Positions 18,061 through 26,945 of a stretch of 64,000 bases of DNA are shown here, in pieces; the stretch's first letter is position 1, and each line of letters starts with the position of its first letter. The DNA lies in assembly GCA_963703085.1 (NCBI GenBank), contig OY969789.1, forward strand, positions 2,604,001-2,668,000, in the 5' to 3' direction. The position numbers were made by a program, and so were the translations under genes. The stretch comes from DATAEG01 sp963703085 (GTDB lineage: Bacteria; Actinomycetota; Actinomycetes; Mycobacteriales; Jatrophihabitantaceae). The notes under the pieces are model-generated. The model made no database searches, was not told the origin of the DNA, and worked only from the letters and a program-made list of their open reading frames with translations.

Positions 18061-18100
18061 GCTCAAGATCTGCGCAAGACGCCACGACGACATCTTGAGC
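18061..18100. promoter_or_regulatory. Inverted repeat in divergent intergenic region
   Basis: GCTCAAGAT (18061-18069) and ATCTTGAGC (18092-18100) are perfect 9-bp inverted repeats 22 bp apart. They lie between the receiver operon start (18017, minus strand) and the secreted-protein start (18109, plus strand). The spacing of arm centres is about three helix turns, which suits binding of a dimeric regulator and control of both directions. A hairpin is also possible. Confidence 0.5.
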
Positions 18101-18108
18101 GCAGACCG

Positions 18109-18597
18109 ATGAAGCAGTTGAAGTGGATCTTGCACTCTTGGGTTGTGACCAAGCAGGGGGCCAGGGCTGCGGCGAGTAGTCCGTGCGGCAACTGGGGGCG
18201 GCGCGGGATATTGGCCGCGGCTCTGGCGGTCCTAATCTTCTTCCTGGGCATGGCTGCCGCGCAGGCGTCGGAGACGTCGACGGCGAAGGCGCCGGTGGTA
18301 GTCGGCACGGACACCTTCGACCCGCCGGGCAACCTGAGGGTCGCCAAGAGCTGCTCGCTGCTGCCGTTCCTCTTCCCCTCGACGGTGTCACTGTCCTGGA
18401 CGGCGACCGCGGAAAGCTACGCGACCGGGTACGTCGTCACCGCCAATGCAGCGACGGTTACCTCGCTGTCGGGCAGAAACAACACCTCGATCGAATACTC
18501 CATCGCGCAGAACACCAGCTACACGTTTGCGGTGTACGCGATCTCGGGTGGCAAGTGGACCAGCGTGCCGGTGACGGCGACAGCCGTCCGTTGCTAG
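18109..18597 (+). CDS. Small secreted Fn3-like protein
   Basis: This is a protein of up to 162 aa (ATG 18109), or 150 aa from GTG 18145. A hydrophobic core (ILAAALAVLIFFLGMAAAQAS) ends in a likely signal-peptidase site. The mature part reads as one fibronectin-III-like beta sandwich: PPGNLRVAKSC, VSLSWTATAESYATGYVV, NTSYTFAVYAISGGKW, VTATAVRC. The Cys after the first strand and the terminal Cys probably pair. Similar Fn3-like small proteins occur near SipW/TasA genes in actinobacteria, as far as I recall. It is transcribed divergently from the receiver-kinase operon. Its function is unknown; a fibre accessory or surface-contact role is inference. Confidence 0.65.
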   Translation: MKQLKWILHSWVVTKQGARAAASSPCGNWGRRGILAAALAVLIFFLGMAAAQASETSTAKAPVVVGTDTFDPPGNLRVAKSCSLLPFLFPSTVSLSWTATAESYATGYVVTANAATVTSLSGRNNTSIEYSIAQNTSYTFAVYAISGGKWTSVPVTATAVRC

Positions 18598-18644
18598 AGG
18601 CGCGTCAAGACGATCGATCGGGTCGCGTCGACTAATCTGGGGCG

Positions 18645-19412
18645 GTGAGTTCCCCCGTCGAGCCCGCCGAGAACGTGCCGAAGTTTCGCGCGCTGGTCGT
18701 CGAGGACGACGACGACATCCGCGAGCTTGTGGTGGGCCTGCTGCGGCAGATCGACTTCGACGTCCATGACGTCAACCACGGTCGGGACGCGCTCACCGCA
18801 GTCACCGATTTCCAGCCGGATCTGGTCACGCTGGATCTCGGCTTGCCCGATCTTGACGGCGTCGAGGTGTGCCGGCAGATCCGGGCCCAGTCCGATGCCT
18901 ACATCATCATGCTGACCGCGCGGGCCGAGGAGATCGACCGGCTCATCGGACTGGAGATCGGCGCCGACGACTACATCACCAAGCCGTTCAGCCCGCGGGA
19001 ATTGCGGGCCCGGGTCCAGGCGATGCTGCGCCGCCCGCGCACCGGCGCAGCGGCGCAGCCGGCCGCTCAGGCAGTTCGTGCCGATGTGCTGCCCGATCCG
19101 GATCGGGCCGAGACGTTGCGCCTGGGCGAGCTGGAATTCGACCGGGAGAGCCGCACCGTGCTGCTGGCCGGTGACGAGTTGGAGCTGACCCGCACCGAGT
19201 TCGATCTGCTCGACATGCTGCTCAGCAACCCGCGCCGGGTGTGGTCGCGCGAGACGTTGCTGCGCGAAGTCTGGGGCACCGAGTGGGTCAGTGACGGGCA
19301 CCTCGTCGAGGTGCACATGGCCAACCTGCGCCGCAAGCTGCGCGACGACCCCAAGCAGGCTCGCTACGTCCGGACGGTGCGCGGTGTCGGCTACCGGCTG
19401 GGTCCGGGCTGA
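18645..19412 (+). CDS. OmpR/PhoB-family response regulator
   Basis: This 255-aa regulator starts at GTG 18645. Receiver domain: LVVEDDDD, phospho-acceptor Asp in VTLDLGLPD, MLTAR and DDYITKPFSP. A linker rich in Ala/Pro leads to a winged-helix domain (LTRTEFDLLDMLLSNPRRV, VHMANLRRKL, RTVRGVGYRL). It has no adjacent HAMP kinase of its own, so it is an orphan here; the PAS kinase 1.4 kb upstream on the other strand is a candidate partner. It is convergent with the VWA gene, 16 bp between stops. Confidence 0.92.
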   Translation: MSSPVEPAENVPKFRALVVEDDDDIRELVVGLLRQIDFDVHDVNHGRDALTAVTDFQPDLVTLDLGLPDLDGVEVCRQIRAQSDAYIIMLTARAEEIDRLIGLEIGADDYITKPFSPRELRARVQAMLRRPRTGAAAQPAAQAVRADVLPDPDRAETLRLGELEFDRESRTVLLAGDELELTRTEFDLLDMLLSNPRRVWSRETLLREVWGTEWVSDGHLVEVHMANLRRKLRDDPKQARYVRTVRGVGYRLGPG

Positions 19413-19428
19413 CCGGCACAGCCGCGCA

Positions 19429-21396
19429 TCAGCCGGCGCGGCGGTGCCCGCCGCGAGTGCGCAAGTAATCAGCCACGACGTACTCACCGAGCGCCCCGGG
19501 CTTGGGTAGCAGCACCCGACCACCGTTGCGCCGGCCCACTTCGGACATGAAGTCGACCAGCGCCGGCTCGTCGTCGAGCATGAAGACGTTGATCCGGGCG
19601 CCGCGCCGGGTACAGCGCTGCACCTCCGCCAGAGTCGCCGCAATCGTCTCGGCAGTGGGCGGCCAGGCGAAGTCCGCATACCCGTCCGAGGTGAGGTGCG
19701 CGGTCGGCTCACCGTCGGTGATCACCAGGATGACCGGCTCGGAAGCCGGGTAGCGGTCGAGATGCCGACGGGCCATCATCAGGCCGTGTTGCAGGTTGGT
19801 GCCCTGCACTCGCTCCCACTCATGGCCCACCAACGTGGCCGGTGACATGGTGCGCGCGTAGTCGCTGAAGCCGATGATCTCGATGTGGTCCTGCGGGTAC
19901 TTCGTCGAAATGAGGCTGTGCAGGGCCAGTGCAGTCGTCTTCGCCTCTCCCCAGGTTCCGCGCAGGTGCATCGAGAACGACATGTCGACGAGCAATGCCA
20001 CTGCCGCGCTGCTGCGCCGTTCGGTCTCGGCGACGGTGAAGTCCTCCGCGGTCAGCGAGACCCGGCCGGTGGAGCGACGGCCCTCGGACACCTCGCGCAA
20101 AACGGCGTTGCGGACCGTCGCGCTGACGTCCAGCGGCTGCTCGTCGCCGTAGCGCCACGGCCGGGTGCTGCCGGTGAGGTCGCCGGCCGGGCCGGCGTCC
20201 CGGGCGTCGTGGGCACCGGTGCGGCGCGCTTCCAGCTCGGCGAATACCCGGCGCAGGGCCACCGCGCCCATCCGGCGCATGGCCCGCGGGGTCAGCGTCA
20301 ACCCGCCGCCGGAGCGGTCGACGTAGCCCTGTTTCTGCAGTTCGCTCTCCAACCGCCGCAACGCCTCGACGTCGTCGACCGCACGGCGGCCGAGGGCCCG
20401 CTCGACCAGCTCCTCGTCGATGTCGCCCAGGGAGGCGCCGGGATAGTCCTGGCTGAGCTGCGCCTCGAGCTCGTCGAGGTCGGCGAGGTCGGCCAGCGCC
20501 GCGGTGGCGTCGGCGAACCCTTGACCCGGCTGGTTGCCCTCGACGCGTTCGGTGCCCTCCCACGGCAGGTCCGGACGGGCTGCCCGCAGGCCGCGCTGCA
20601 GCCGGCCCAGCTCGTCGGCCAGACCCGCCTGGCCGAGGCTCTGCGACATCAGGTTCGACAGCTCGCCGCGCTGCTGCGGACTGAGTGAGTTCATCAATCG
20701 CTCCGCTGCGGCAGCTCGCCGGGCCAGCGAGTCGATCAGCTCCTGCAGGTTGCCCGGGTTGTCCGGGAAGTAGTCGCCGTACTGTTGCATGAACTGTGCG
20801 AACTGCTCCGGGGTGTGCTCACCGCGCGCGTCGGAGTCCAGCATCTCGTTCAGCGCGTGCATCATCTCGGCCATCCGCGCCATGTCCTGCGGGGTGGCGT
20901 TCTGGAGGGCGTCACGCATCCCGGCGAACTGCGCGTCCAGGACTTCGGTACGCAGCATGTCGTTGATCTGCTCGTACTTTTCGGCTGCCTGCGGTGAGCG
21001 CCACTGGTAGTCGCGTAGTTCGCGCACCGCTCGGGAGGTGTCCCGGGGCAGCGCGTCGAGTTCGGCCTCGGCCATTCGCGCGGTGTCGTCCGGGTCCGGG
21101 AACAGCGCCTGGCGCTCCAGTTCCACGGCCTCGTCGAGCAGCTCGCGCACCTTGTCCAGCGTGCCGGTGAGGGCGGTGTTCCGGCGCTTGCGGCGGGCCT
21201 CCTCGCGCACGGCTCGACGAAGCGAGTCCAGGCCGCGCCGATCCTTGCCGCCCTGGCTGAGCAGCCGGTTCATCGCTTCCCGCGGTGACTCACCGGCCAG
21301 CACCCGCTCGGCGAGTTCGTCGGCCGCCTCGCGCACGTCGAACGGCGGCGCCAACGGGTCGTCCCCGCCGTGCCACGGCCCGTAGCGGAAGGTCAT
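19429..21396 (-). CDS. VWA-domain protein, chelatase-D-like partner of AAA+ ATPase
   Basis: This 655-aa protein has a long helical, Arg/Glu-rich N-terminal region (about 1-400) and a C-terminal von Willebrand A domain. The MIDAS motif is VDMSFSM (DxSxS, near residue 465), with later metal residues around QGTNLQHGL and VITDGEPT. It pairs with the AAA+ ATPase 21 bp upstream, the arrangement of MoxR/VWA and Mg-chelatase I/D systems that remodel or load metal into target proteins. From memory M. tuberculosis has a similar pair (Rv0958/Rv0959). The substrate here is unknown and no metal enzyme lies beside it. The start is ATG 21396. Confidence 0.85.
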   Translation of the reverse strand: MTFRYGPWHGGDDPLAPPFDVREAADELAERVLAGESPREAMNRLLSQGGKDRRGLDSLRRAVREEARRKRRNTALTGTLDKVRELLDEAVELERQALFPDPDDTARMAEAELDALPRDTSRAVRELRDYQWRSPQAAEKYEQINDMLRTEVLDAQFAGMRDALQNATPQDMARMAEMMHALNEMLDSDARGEHTPEQFAQFMQQYGDYFPDNPGNLQELIDSLARRAAAAERLMNSLSPQQRGELSNLMSQSLGQAGLADELGRLQRGLRAARPDLPWEGTERVEGNQPGQGFADATAALADLADLDELEAQLSQDYPGASLGDIDEELVERALGRRAVDDVEALRRLESELQKQGYVDRSGGGLTLTPRAMRRMGAVALRRVFAELEARRTGAHDARDAGPAGDLTGSTRPWRYGDEQPLDVSATVRNAVLREVSEGRRSTGRVSLTAEDFTVAETERRSSAAVALLVDMSFSMHLRGTWGEAKTTALALHSLISTKYPQDHIEIIGFSDYARTMSPATLVGHEWERVQGTNLQHGLMMARRHLDRYPASEPVILVITDGEPTAHLTSDGYADFAWPPTAETIAATLAEVQRCTRRGARINVFMLDDEPALVDFMSEVGRRNGGRVLLPKPGALGEYVVADYLRTRGGHRRAG

Positions 21397-21417
21397 CGCG
21401 GTGTCCCCGGTAGTCGC

Positions 21418-22899
21418 TCAGGCACCGTAGACGCTGCGGCCACCGGAGGAGTCCTTGGCCAGTCGACGATTGAGGTGCAACCCCTCCAGCGCGAACTCGA
21501 CAGCCGCGGCAGCCAGCCCGACAGCAGCCGGTCCCTCGGCGACGCCACCGGGCTCGAGCTTGTCGAGCAGGATCGAGAGGTCCGGTACGGCACCGATCTG
21601 ATCGAGCAGTTGATCTGCCGGCACGTCGTCCCCGGTCTCGACCAGCAGTCCCTCGTCGAACTTGTCCTGCAGCCCGCGCATGTCCACTCCGGCCAGCCGC
21701 GACCGGTAGGTGGCGGCCACCGAGCGGCGCAGCAGGTGCTCGAGCACTTCCTGCTCGCGGCCTTCGGTAGTGCCGTCACTGTCGTCGAACTCCACCTTGC
21801 CCCGCGAAGCGGCGACGATGGTGGGCAGGTCGGCCACTCTGGCGACCGCGGCCGGCTCGCCGGTGCGAGCAGCCCGGCGGACCGCCGATGCGGCGACGGT
21901 CTCCAGCGCCGCGATGGCGAACCGGGCGGAAACGCCGGAGCGCTGGTCGACCTGCGGCGCATCGCGCACGGCACGGGCGAATCGGCCCACCACCTCGAGG
22001 ATGTGGTGCGGCACCAGCGGGGCATCGTGCGCACCGCCGTCCCACAGCACTGCAGCTTCCTGCGCGACCAGGCTCAGCTCGTCGGCCAGATCGAGCGGGT
22101 AGTGGGTGCGGACCTCACTGCCGAACCGGTCCTTCAGCGGCGTGATGATCCGGCCCCGATTGGTGTAGTCCTCGGGGTTGGCGGTGGCGATCAGCAGCAG
22201 GTCCAGCGGCAGCCTCAGCTGGTAACCACGGATCTGGATGTCCCGCTCCTCCAGCACGTTCAACAACGCGACCTGGATTCGCTCGGCCAGATCGGGCAGT
22301 TCGTTCACCGCGAAGATCCCGCGGTTGGTGCGGGGCACCAAGCCGTAGTGCACCGTCTCCGGATCACCCAGTGCGCGCCCCTCGGCAACCTTGATCGGAT
22401 CGACGTCACCGATGAGATCCCCGACCGAGGTGTCCGGGGTGGCCAGCTTCTCGCCGTAACGCTCGCTGCGGTGCTTCCACTCGACCGGGGTCTGGTCGCC
22501 GCGCTCCGCGGTCAGCCGCTGGCAGGCCCGGCACACCGGAGCGAACGGGTGGTCGTTGATCTCACAGCCGGCGACCACTGGCGTCCATTCGTCCAGCAAC
22601 CCGATGAGCGTGCGAGCCAGCCGGGTCTTGCCCTGGCCGCGCTCGCCGAGCAGCACCAGATCGTGGCCGGCCAGCAACGCCCGCTCGATCTGCGGCGTCA
22701 CCGTCTCGTCGAAGCCGACGATGCCCGGCAATGAGGTCTCGCCGGCGGCCAGCCGGGCGATGAGGTTCTCCCGGATCTCGGATTTGACCGACCGGTAAGT
22801 GTCGTACGGGGCGCCCAGGGCGCGTAGTTCACCGGCAGTACCGGCCTGGGGAGCAGCAGATCCGGGCAACGCGCTCACTGATCCGCCATCCGCTGACAA
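21418..22899 (-). CDS. AAA+ ATPase, MoxR/magnesium-chelatase I-like
   Basis: This is a 493-aa ATPase with Walker A GERGQGKTR, a CxxC-type element within CEINDHPFAPVCRACQ, sensor region LLIATANPEDYTNRG and the following arginine-rich PLKDRFGSEVRTHYP. A C-terminal helical part of about 150 residues follows. The ATPase remodels client proteins together with the downstream VWA partner. The stated start is a TTG at 22899; GTG 22878 (VSALPGS) is an equally possible in-frame start. It is the first gene of a two-gene operon. Confidence 0.85.
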   Translation of the reverse strand: MSADGGSVSALPGSAAPQAGTAGELRALGAPYDTYRSVKSEIRENLIARLAAGETSLPGIVGFDETVTPQIERALLAGHDLVLLGERGQGKTRLARTLIGLLDEWTPVVAGCEINDHPFAPVCRACQRLTAERGDQTPVEWKHRSERYGEKLATPDTSVGDLIGDVDPIKVAEGRALGDPETVHYGLVPRTNRGIFAVNELPDLAERIQVALLNVLEERDIQIRGYQLRLPLDLLLIATANPEDYTNRGRIITPLKDRFGSEVRTHYPLDLADELSLVAQEAAVLWDGGAHDAPLVPHHILEVVGRFARAVRDAPQVDQRSGVSARFAIAALETVAASAVRRAARTGEPAAVARVADLPTIVAASRGKVEFDDSDGTTEGREQEVLEHLLRRSVAATYRSRLAGVDMRGLQDKFDEGLLVETGDDVPADQLLDQIGAVPDLSILLDKLEPGGVAEGPAAVGLAAAAVEFALEGLHLNRRLAKDSSGGRSVYGA

Positions 22900-23014
22900 G
22901 CTGCACTCATGAGTCTCCGTTCAGGGGGTTCGATGCGCCGTGCTCACCTTCGACGCTACGACTGCCGTGCAACTCCCGGCCACCCGGCGACCGGCGATAC
23001 CCGCGACTGCGCAC

Positions 23015-23995
23015 TCACAGCGACGGCGTCGCCCCGGAGAGAATGGACAGCAGCATGTCCGAGTCGATGTTGCCGCCGGTCTGGATGACCGCGATGCGCT
23101 GGCCGGCCACCGGGTCCGGCTCGCTCAGTGCGCCGGCCAGGGCGATCGCGCCGGAGGGCTCAGCCAGGTTGTGGGTGCCGGTGATCATCAAACGGGTGGC
23201 CTCGGCGGCGTCGTCCTCGCTGACCGTGATGATCCGCTGTGCGCCGCGCAGCATCCGATCGATGGCGGCCTCGTCGGGCGTACGACAGGCCACCCCGTCG
23301 ACGAACGTGTCCGCGGCCGGAGTCGTGCGCACGGCGCCCGCGGCGAAGGAGAGCGCGGTCGCGGGAGCCCGCTCGGAGACCACGCCGACGATCTTCGTGT
23401 CGAGCTGCATCGCGTCTCGGGCAGCGATGAGCCCGCAGATGCCAGAGCCCATCCCCACCGGGACGTACACGGTTTGCAGGTCGGGCACCGCGGTGAACAG
23501 CTCGACGGCGTAAGTCGCCACGCCGAGCACCAGGTCGGGGTGGAAGGAAGGAACCAGTTCCATCCCTCGCTCTGCGGACAGCTCAGCAGCGTGCTCCCGG
23601 CTGGCCTGGAAGTCGTGCCCGTGTTCGACGACCTCGGCGCCCAGCGAGCGCATCGCCGCGTTCTTGTCCGGGCTGTTGCCCTGAGGCACCACAATCACGA
23701 CTGGCACACCGCACTGGCGCCCCGCGAAAGCGAGACTCTGCCCGTGATTGCCCCGCGTCGCCGAGATGATGCCGCGCGGCCGCTCCCCGGGCGGGGTTCG
23801 GGCCAGCAGCCGGTCGAGATAGACGACCCCGCCGCGCACCTTGAAGGCGCCGACCGGGGTGTGGTTCTCATGCTTCACCCAGAGCTCGGCGCCTACCCGT
23901 GCTTCCAGCAGTGGCCAGCGGTACTGCGGCGTGGCCGGGATCCAGCGCCGGACGATCTCGGTGGCGGCGTGTAATTCAGCGAGGGTGAAGTCCAC
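23015..23995 (-). CDS. Threonine/serine dehydratase-like PLP enzyme
   Basis: This is a 326-aa fold-type II PLP enzyme with a GTG start at 23995. The PLP lysine lies in GAFKVRGG, the substrate loop is SATRGNHGQSLAF, the phosphate-binding loop is PVGMGSGICG, and the C-terminal strand is VIQTGGNIDS. Members deaminate threonine or serine to 2-oxoacids. There is no C-terminal ACT regulatory domain, so it is of the catabolic or short biosynthetic type. The family also includes hydroxyectoine-pathway dehydratases and racemases, so the exact substrate is open. It is followed 12 bp later by the PAP2 gene on the same strand, read from its own start. Confidence 0.82.
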   Translation of the reverse strand: MDFTLAELHAATEIVRRWIPATPQYRWPLLEARVGAELWVKHENHTPVGAFKVRGGVVYLDRLLARTPPGERPRGIISATRGNHGQSLAFAGRQCGVPVVIVVPQGNSPDKNAAMRSLGAEVVEHGHDFQASREHAAELSAERGMELVPSFHPDLVLGVATYAVELFTAVPDLQTVYVPVGMGSGICGLIAARDAMQLDTKIVGVVSERAPATALSFAAGAVRTTPAADTFVDGVACRTPDEAAIDRMLRGAQRIITVSEDDAAEATRLMITGTHNLAEPSGAIALAGALSEPDPVAGQRIAVIQTGGNIDSDMLLSILSGATPSL

Positions 23996-24007
23996 CGGCC
24001 GATTCTG

Positions 24008-24736
24008 TCAGCGCAACGCGAACGGACCCCGGTCCACTTCGGTCACGGCGGTCGGCCGGCGCAGCGCCATCGCCACCTGCACGTGGTTCCGCAACGCCAG
24101 CATCACCCCGTAGCTCATGACCGCCAGTGCGATGGCGCCTACCGTGTCGCTGGGGCGATGCCATCCGGCGACGACGGTGGCCGCCGATACCGCCCCGATC
24201 CACAGCCAGCCGACCAGCAGGATGGCCGGCCGCAGCAGTGGCGGCGCCACGATCGCCAGCGCCAGCATGGACGCGGCAGCGAGCGACACATGACCGCTCG
24301 GGAAGCTGTTACCGGCGTCGTCCAGGACCGGCAATGAGTGGGGGCGGACCAACCGCGACTTGAGCACCTGGGCGAGCAGCGTCGCGGTGAGGAGCAGGGC
24401 GATGGCCGCGGCGACGTCCAGCCACCGCTGTTGGGCTGCCCCGAGGCCGATCACCAGCGCGATCGTGATGAGCAGCAACGTTGCCGCGGGGGTTGCCAGC
24501 GGCCAGGCGGTGAAGGTCCCGGCGCCGGTATCTGCGGCCATTCGCAGCGTCGCTTGCAGCAGGCGGTAGTCGAGTATCTTCCCGGGCGTGGTGCGAACGA
24601 ACACGAGGTAGCAGATGGCAGTCAGCGCGGCGCCGGCGACGGCCAGCAGCAGGGGCCGACGGGTCTCGGCGCTAGCGGTGGTGGGCGACGTCTCGTTCGC
24701 GGAGAGGGTGCGCTGAGCTGCCGTCGGGAACGTCAT
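24008..24736 (-). CDS. PAP2-family membrane phosphatase
   Basis: This 242-aa polytopic phosphatase has six hydrophobic segments. Its catalytic motifs are KSRLVRPHS, FPSGHVSLAAAS (acid/base His) and VVAGWHRPSDTVG (nucleophile His). Such enzymes dephosphorylate lipid phosphates such as undecaprenyl pyrophosphate or phosphatidic acid. The start ATG 24736 was chosen over the in-frame 25036 because the extension would cover the divergent Lrp gene and is low-complexity Arg/Ser. It stands divergent from the Lrp regulator with a 115-bp gap. Confidence 0.82.
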   Translation of the reverse strand: MTFPTAAQRTLSANETSPTTASAETRRPLLLAVAGAALTAICYLVFVRTTPGKILDYRLLQATLRMAADTGAGTFTAWPLATPAATLLLITIALVIGLGAAQQRWLDVAAAIALLLTATLLAQVLKSRLVRPHSLPVLDDAGNSFPSGHVSLAAASMLALAIVAPPLLRPAILLVGWLWIGAVSAATVVAGWHRPSDTVGAIALAVMSYGVMLALRNHVQVAMALRRPTAVTEVDRGPFALR

Positions 24737-24851
24737 GCCGACCAGCGTGCCGGGCCGATGTGCTGGCCGGGTCGGCGCAATGTCTTGAACCGGTGACGCT
24801 TTCACCACTGGTGGGTGGCTCCACTCCGCCACACGTGGCAGGGTTCTGCCA

Positions 24852-25334
24852 ATGAGCCGGTCCGAACGCATTGATGCGCTCGACGCCCGTCTGCTCCGCG
24901 AGTTCGCCGCCGCGCCGCGGGTCGGGGTGCTGGAACTGTCCCGCCGGCTCGGCGTGGCGCGAGCAACCGTGCAGTCCCGTCTCGATCGGCTGGTGGAACG
25001 CGGCGTCATCGACGACTTCGCGCCGCGGTTGTCCACCGAAGCGCTCGGCTACGACGTGACCGCCTTCGCCACCCTCGAGATCCGCCAGGGCCGCGGCCAG
25101 GACGTGCTGGATCACCTGCGCGGCATTCCGGAGGTGCTGGAGGTGCACACCATCACCGGCCTCGGCGACATGCTGTGCCGCATCGTCGCGCGTTCGAACT
25201 CCGACCTGCAGCAGGTCATCGACAGCGTCGTCGGCCACGACGCGATCGTGCGCACGTCGACCTCCGTGGCGATGTCCAATCCGATCGGGTTCCGGGTGCT
25301 GCCGCTGGTGCAGCTGGCCGAGTCCGAGAAGTAG
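24852..25334 (+). CDS. Lrp/AsnC-family transcription regulator
   Basis: This 160-aa regulator has an N-terminal winged HTH (ALDARLLREFAAAPRVGVLE, SRRLGVARATVQSRLDRL) and a C-terminal RAM ligand domain (VTAFATLEIRQGRG, GIPEVLEVHTITGLGDMLCR). Lrp proteins respond to amino acids. The dehydratase gene two genes away on the opposite strand is a plausible target, which is inference from position. The start is ATG 24852. It is convergent with greA, 3 bp between stops. Confidence 0.88.
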   Translation: MSRSERIDALDARLLREFAAAPRVGVLELSRRLGVARATVQSRLDRLVERGVIDDFAPRLSTEALGYDVTAFATLEIRQGRGQDVLDHLRGIPEVLEVHTITGLGDMLCRIVARSNSDLQQVIDSVVGHDAIVRTSTSVAMSNPIGFRVLPLVQLAESEK

Positions 25335-25337
25335 GAG

Positions 25338-25823
25338 TCACCCCTCGAACGGAACGGCCTTGATCAAGGTGAGCTTGATGGTGGCTCCGCTCGGCGCCTC
25401 GTAGGAGACCGTCTCGCCCTCCTTGGCGCCGTCCAGCGCGGCGCCCAGCGGTGACTTCGGCGAGTAGACAGTCAGATCGGTGGTGCCTGCCTCCTCGCGG
25501 GAACCGAGCAGGAAGGTCTCGGTGTCGTCGTCTCCCTCGTAGCGGACGGTCACCACGGTGCCGGTCCCAGCGGTGCCCTCCGGGATCGGCGGGTGCCCGA
25601 TCTTGGCGACGCGGAGCATCTCCTGGAGTTGCACGATGCGGCCTTCCTGCTTGGCCTGCTCCTCGCGCGCGGCGTGATAGCCGCCGTTCTCCTTCAGGTC
25701 GCCTTCCTCGCGCCGCGCGTTGATCTCCGCCGCCATCGCCGGGCGTCCCGCGATGAGCTCGTCGAGCTGCGCGGACAGTCGGTCGTAGGCTTCCTGGGTC
25801 AGCCAGGTGGTGGCTTCGGCCAT
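25338..25823 (-). CDS. greA: Transcription elongation factor GreA
   Basis: This 161-aa factor rescues arrested RNA polymerase by stimulating cleavage of the backtracked transcript. The N-terminal coiled coil (LTQEAYDRLSAQLDELIAGR) carries the tip residues in EEGDLKENGGYHAAREEQ, which includes the conserved Asp/Glu needed for cleavage. The C-terminal FKBP-like domain reads VTVRYEGDDD through SPLGAALDGAKEGETVSY. The start is ATG 25823, with AGGAG eleven bases upstream. It is divergent from mca as in M. tuberculosis, but the intervening DUF4307-type gene known there is absent; the 180-bp gap shows no ORF of note. Confidence 0.95.
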   Translation of the reverse strand: MAEATTWLTQEAYDRLSAQLDELIAGRPAMAAEINARREEGDLKENGGYHAAREEQAKQEGRIVQLQEMLRVAKIGHPPIPEGTAGTGTVVTVRYEGDDDTETFLLGSREEAGTTDLTVYSPKSPLGAALDGAKEGETVSYEAPSGATIKLTLIKAVPFEG

Positions 25824-26003
25824 AGCGGTATCACTCCTGTTCGTGCGGGGTTCGGCGCGCTTCTTGCGACCTGGTGAGACGGCCGAGCGGCCGTCGTGGT
25901 GCGCTCCGGTGAAGCGGCAAAGGTAACACCGCGGCCGGACATCGCGCCAAGCGAAGGGCCCGAACCGCCCCGCCGGCAATGTCAGGTGCGTCGATCGGGA
26001 ACA

Positions 26004-26945
26004 ATGGACGCCGTGTCAGAGCCGCTGGACAACCAACCCGCTGCGCAAGCCTCGCCCGGTCCTGAGCAGCTGCGCCTCATGTGCGTTCACGCACATCCCG
26101 ACGACGAGTCGAGCAAGGGCGCGTCGGCGATGGCCCGCTACGTCGATGAAGGCGTAGATGTGCTGGTCGTGACGTGCACCGGCGGCGAGCGCGGCGACAT
26201 CCTGAACCCGGCGCTGCAAGGCCGTCCGGAGATCGAGGCGAATATCGCGTCGATCCGGCGCGAGGAGATGAACCGGGCGCGGGCCATTCTGGGGGTGCGC
26301 CAGGAATGGCTCGGATTCGTCGACTCGGGACTGCCCGAGGGTGATCCGTTGCCGCCGCTGCCCGAGGGATGCTTCGGGCTGGTGCCGCTCGAGGAGTCGA
26401 CGCTGCGACTGGTCGAGATCGTGCGCCGGTTCCGTCCGCACGTGATGACCACCTACGACGAGAACGGCGGGTACCCCCACCCGGATCACGTCATGTGCCA
26501 CAAGGTGTCGATGGCTGCCTACGACGCGGCCGCGGATCCGTCCGCCTATCCCGAGCTCGGCGACCCCTGGCAGACGCTGAAGATCTACTACGACGTCGGG
26601 TTCAGCCGCGACCGCTTCGAGGCACTGGACGAGGCGATGACGGCGCATGGGCTGGAGTCGCCGTTCGCCGAGACCCGCAAGCGGTGGTCCGAGCGGGCTG
26701 ACAAGATGCGCCCGCCGAACATCACCACTCGGGTGCCGTGTGCGGACTGGTTCGAGCGACGCGATGCCGCGTTGCTGGCGCACGCCACCCAGGTCGATCC
26801 GAAGGGCGGTTTCTTCCAGGTTCCGCTGGCGATCCAGAAGGAGGCCTGGCCCACTGAGGACTTCGAGTTGGCCAGGGCCAGGATCGAGACGTCGCTTCCC
26901 GAGGACGACCTGTTCGCCGGTATCCGGGAGCTCGTCACCTCATGA
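26004..26945 (+). CDS. mca: Mycothiol S-conjugate amidase
   Basis: This 313-aa zinc amidase cleaves mycothiol S-conjugates of electrophiles to mercapturic acids for export, and is related to the biosynthetic MshB. Zinc-binding motifs are VHAHPDDESS (His, Asp, Asp) and GGYPHPDHV (His). Mca-type features are GGERGDILNPAL and the long C-terminal segment with KMRPPNITTRV and VDPKGGFFQVP. The start is ATG 26004; GTG 26013 is possible. The stop overlaps the next ATG as ATGA. Its presence implies that the organism makes mycothiol. Confidence 0.93.
   Translation: MDAVSEPLDNQPAAQASPGPEQLRLMCVHAHPDDESSKGASAMARYVDEGVDVLVVTCTGGERGDILNPALQGRPEIEANIASIRREEMNRARAILGVRQEWLGFVDSGLPEGDPLPPLPEGCFGLVPLEESTLRLVEIVRRFRPHVMTTYDENGGYPHPDHVMCHKVSMAAYDAAADPSAYPELGDPWQTLKIYYDVGFSRDRFEALDEAMTAHGLESPFAETRKRWSERADKMRPPNITTRVPCADWFERRDAALLAHATQVDPKGGFFQVPLAIQKEAWPTEDFELARARIETSLPEDDLFAGIRELVTS

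Noticed and set aside
25824..26003. Hidden gene in the greA-mca gap, where some actinobacteria have a DUF4307 gene
   Set aside because: No frame with a start, ribosome site and helix pattern was seen in the 180 bp.
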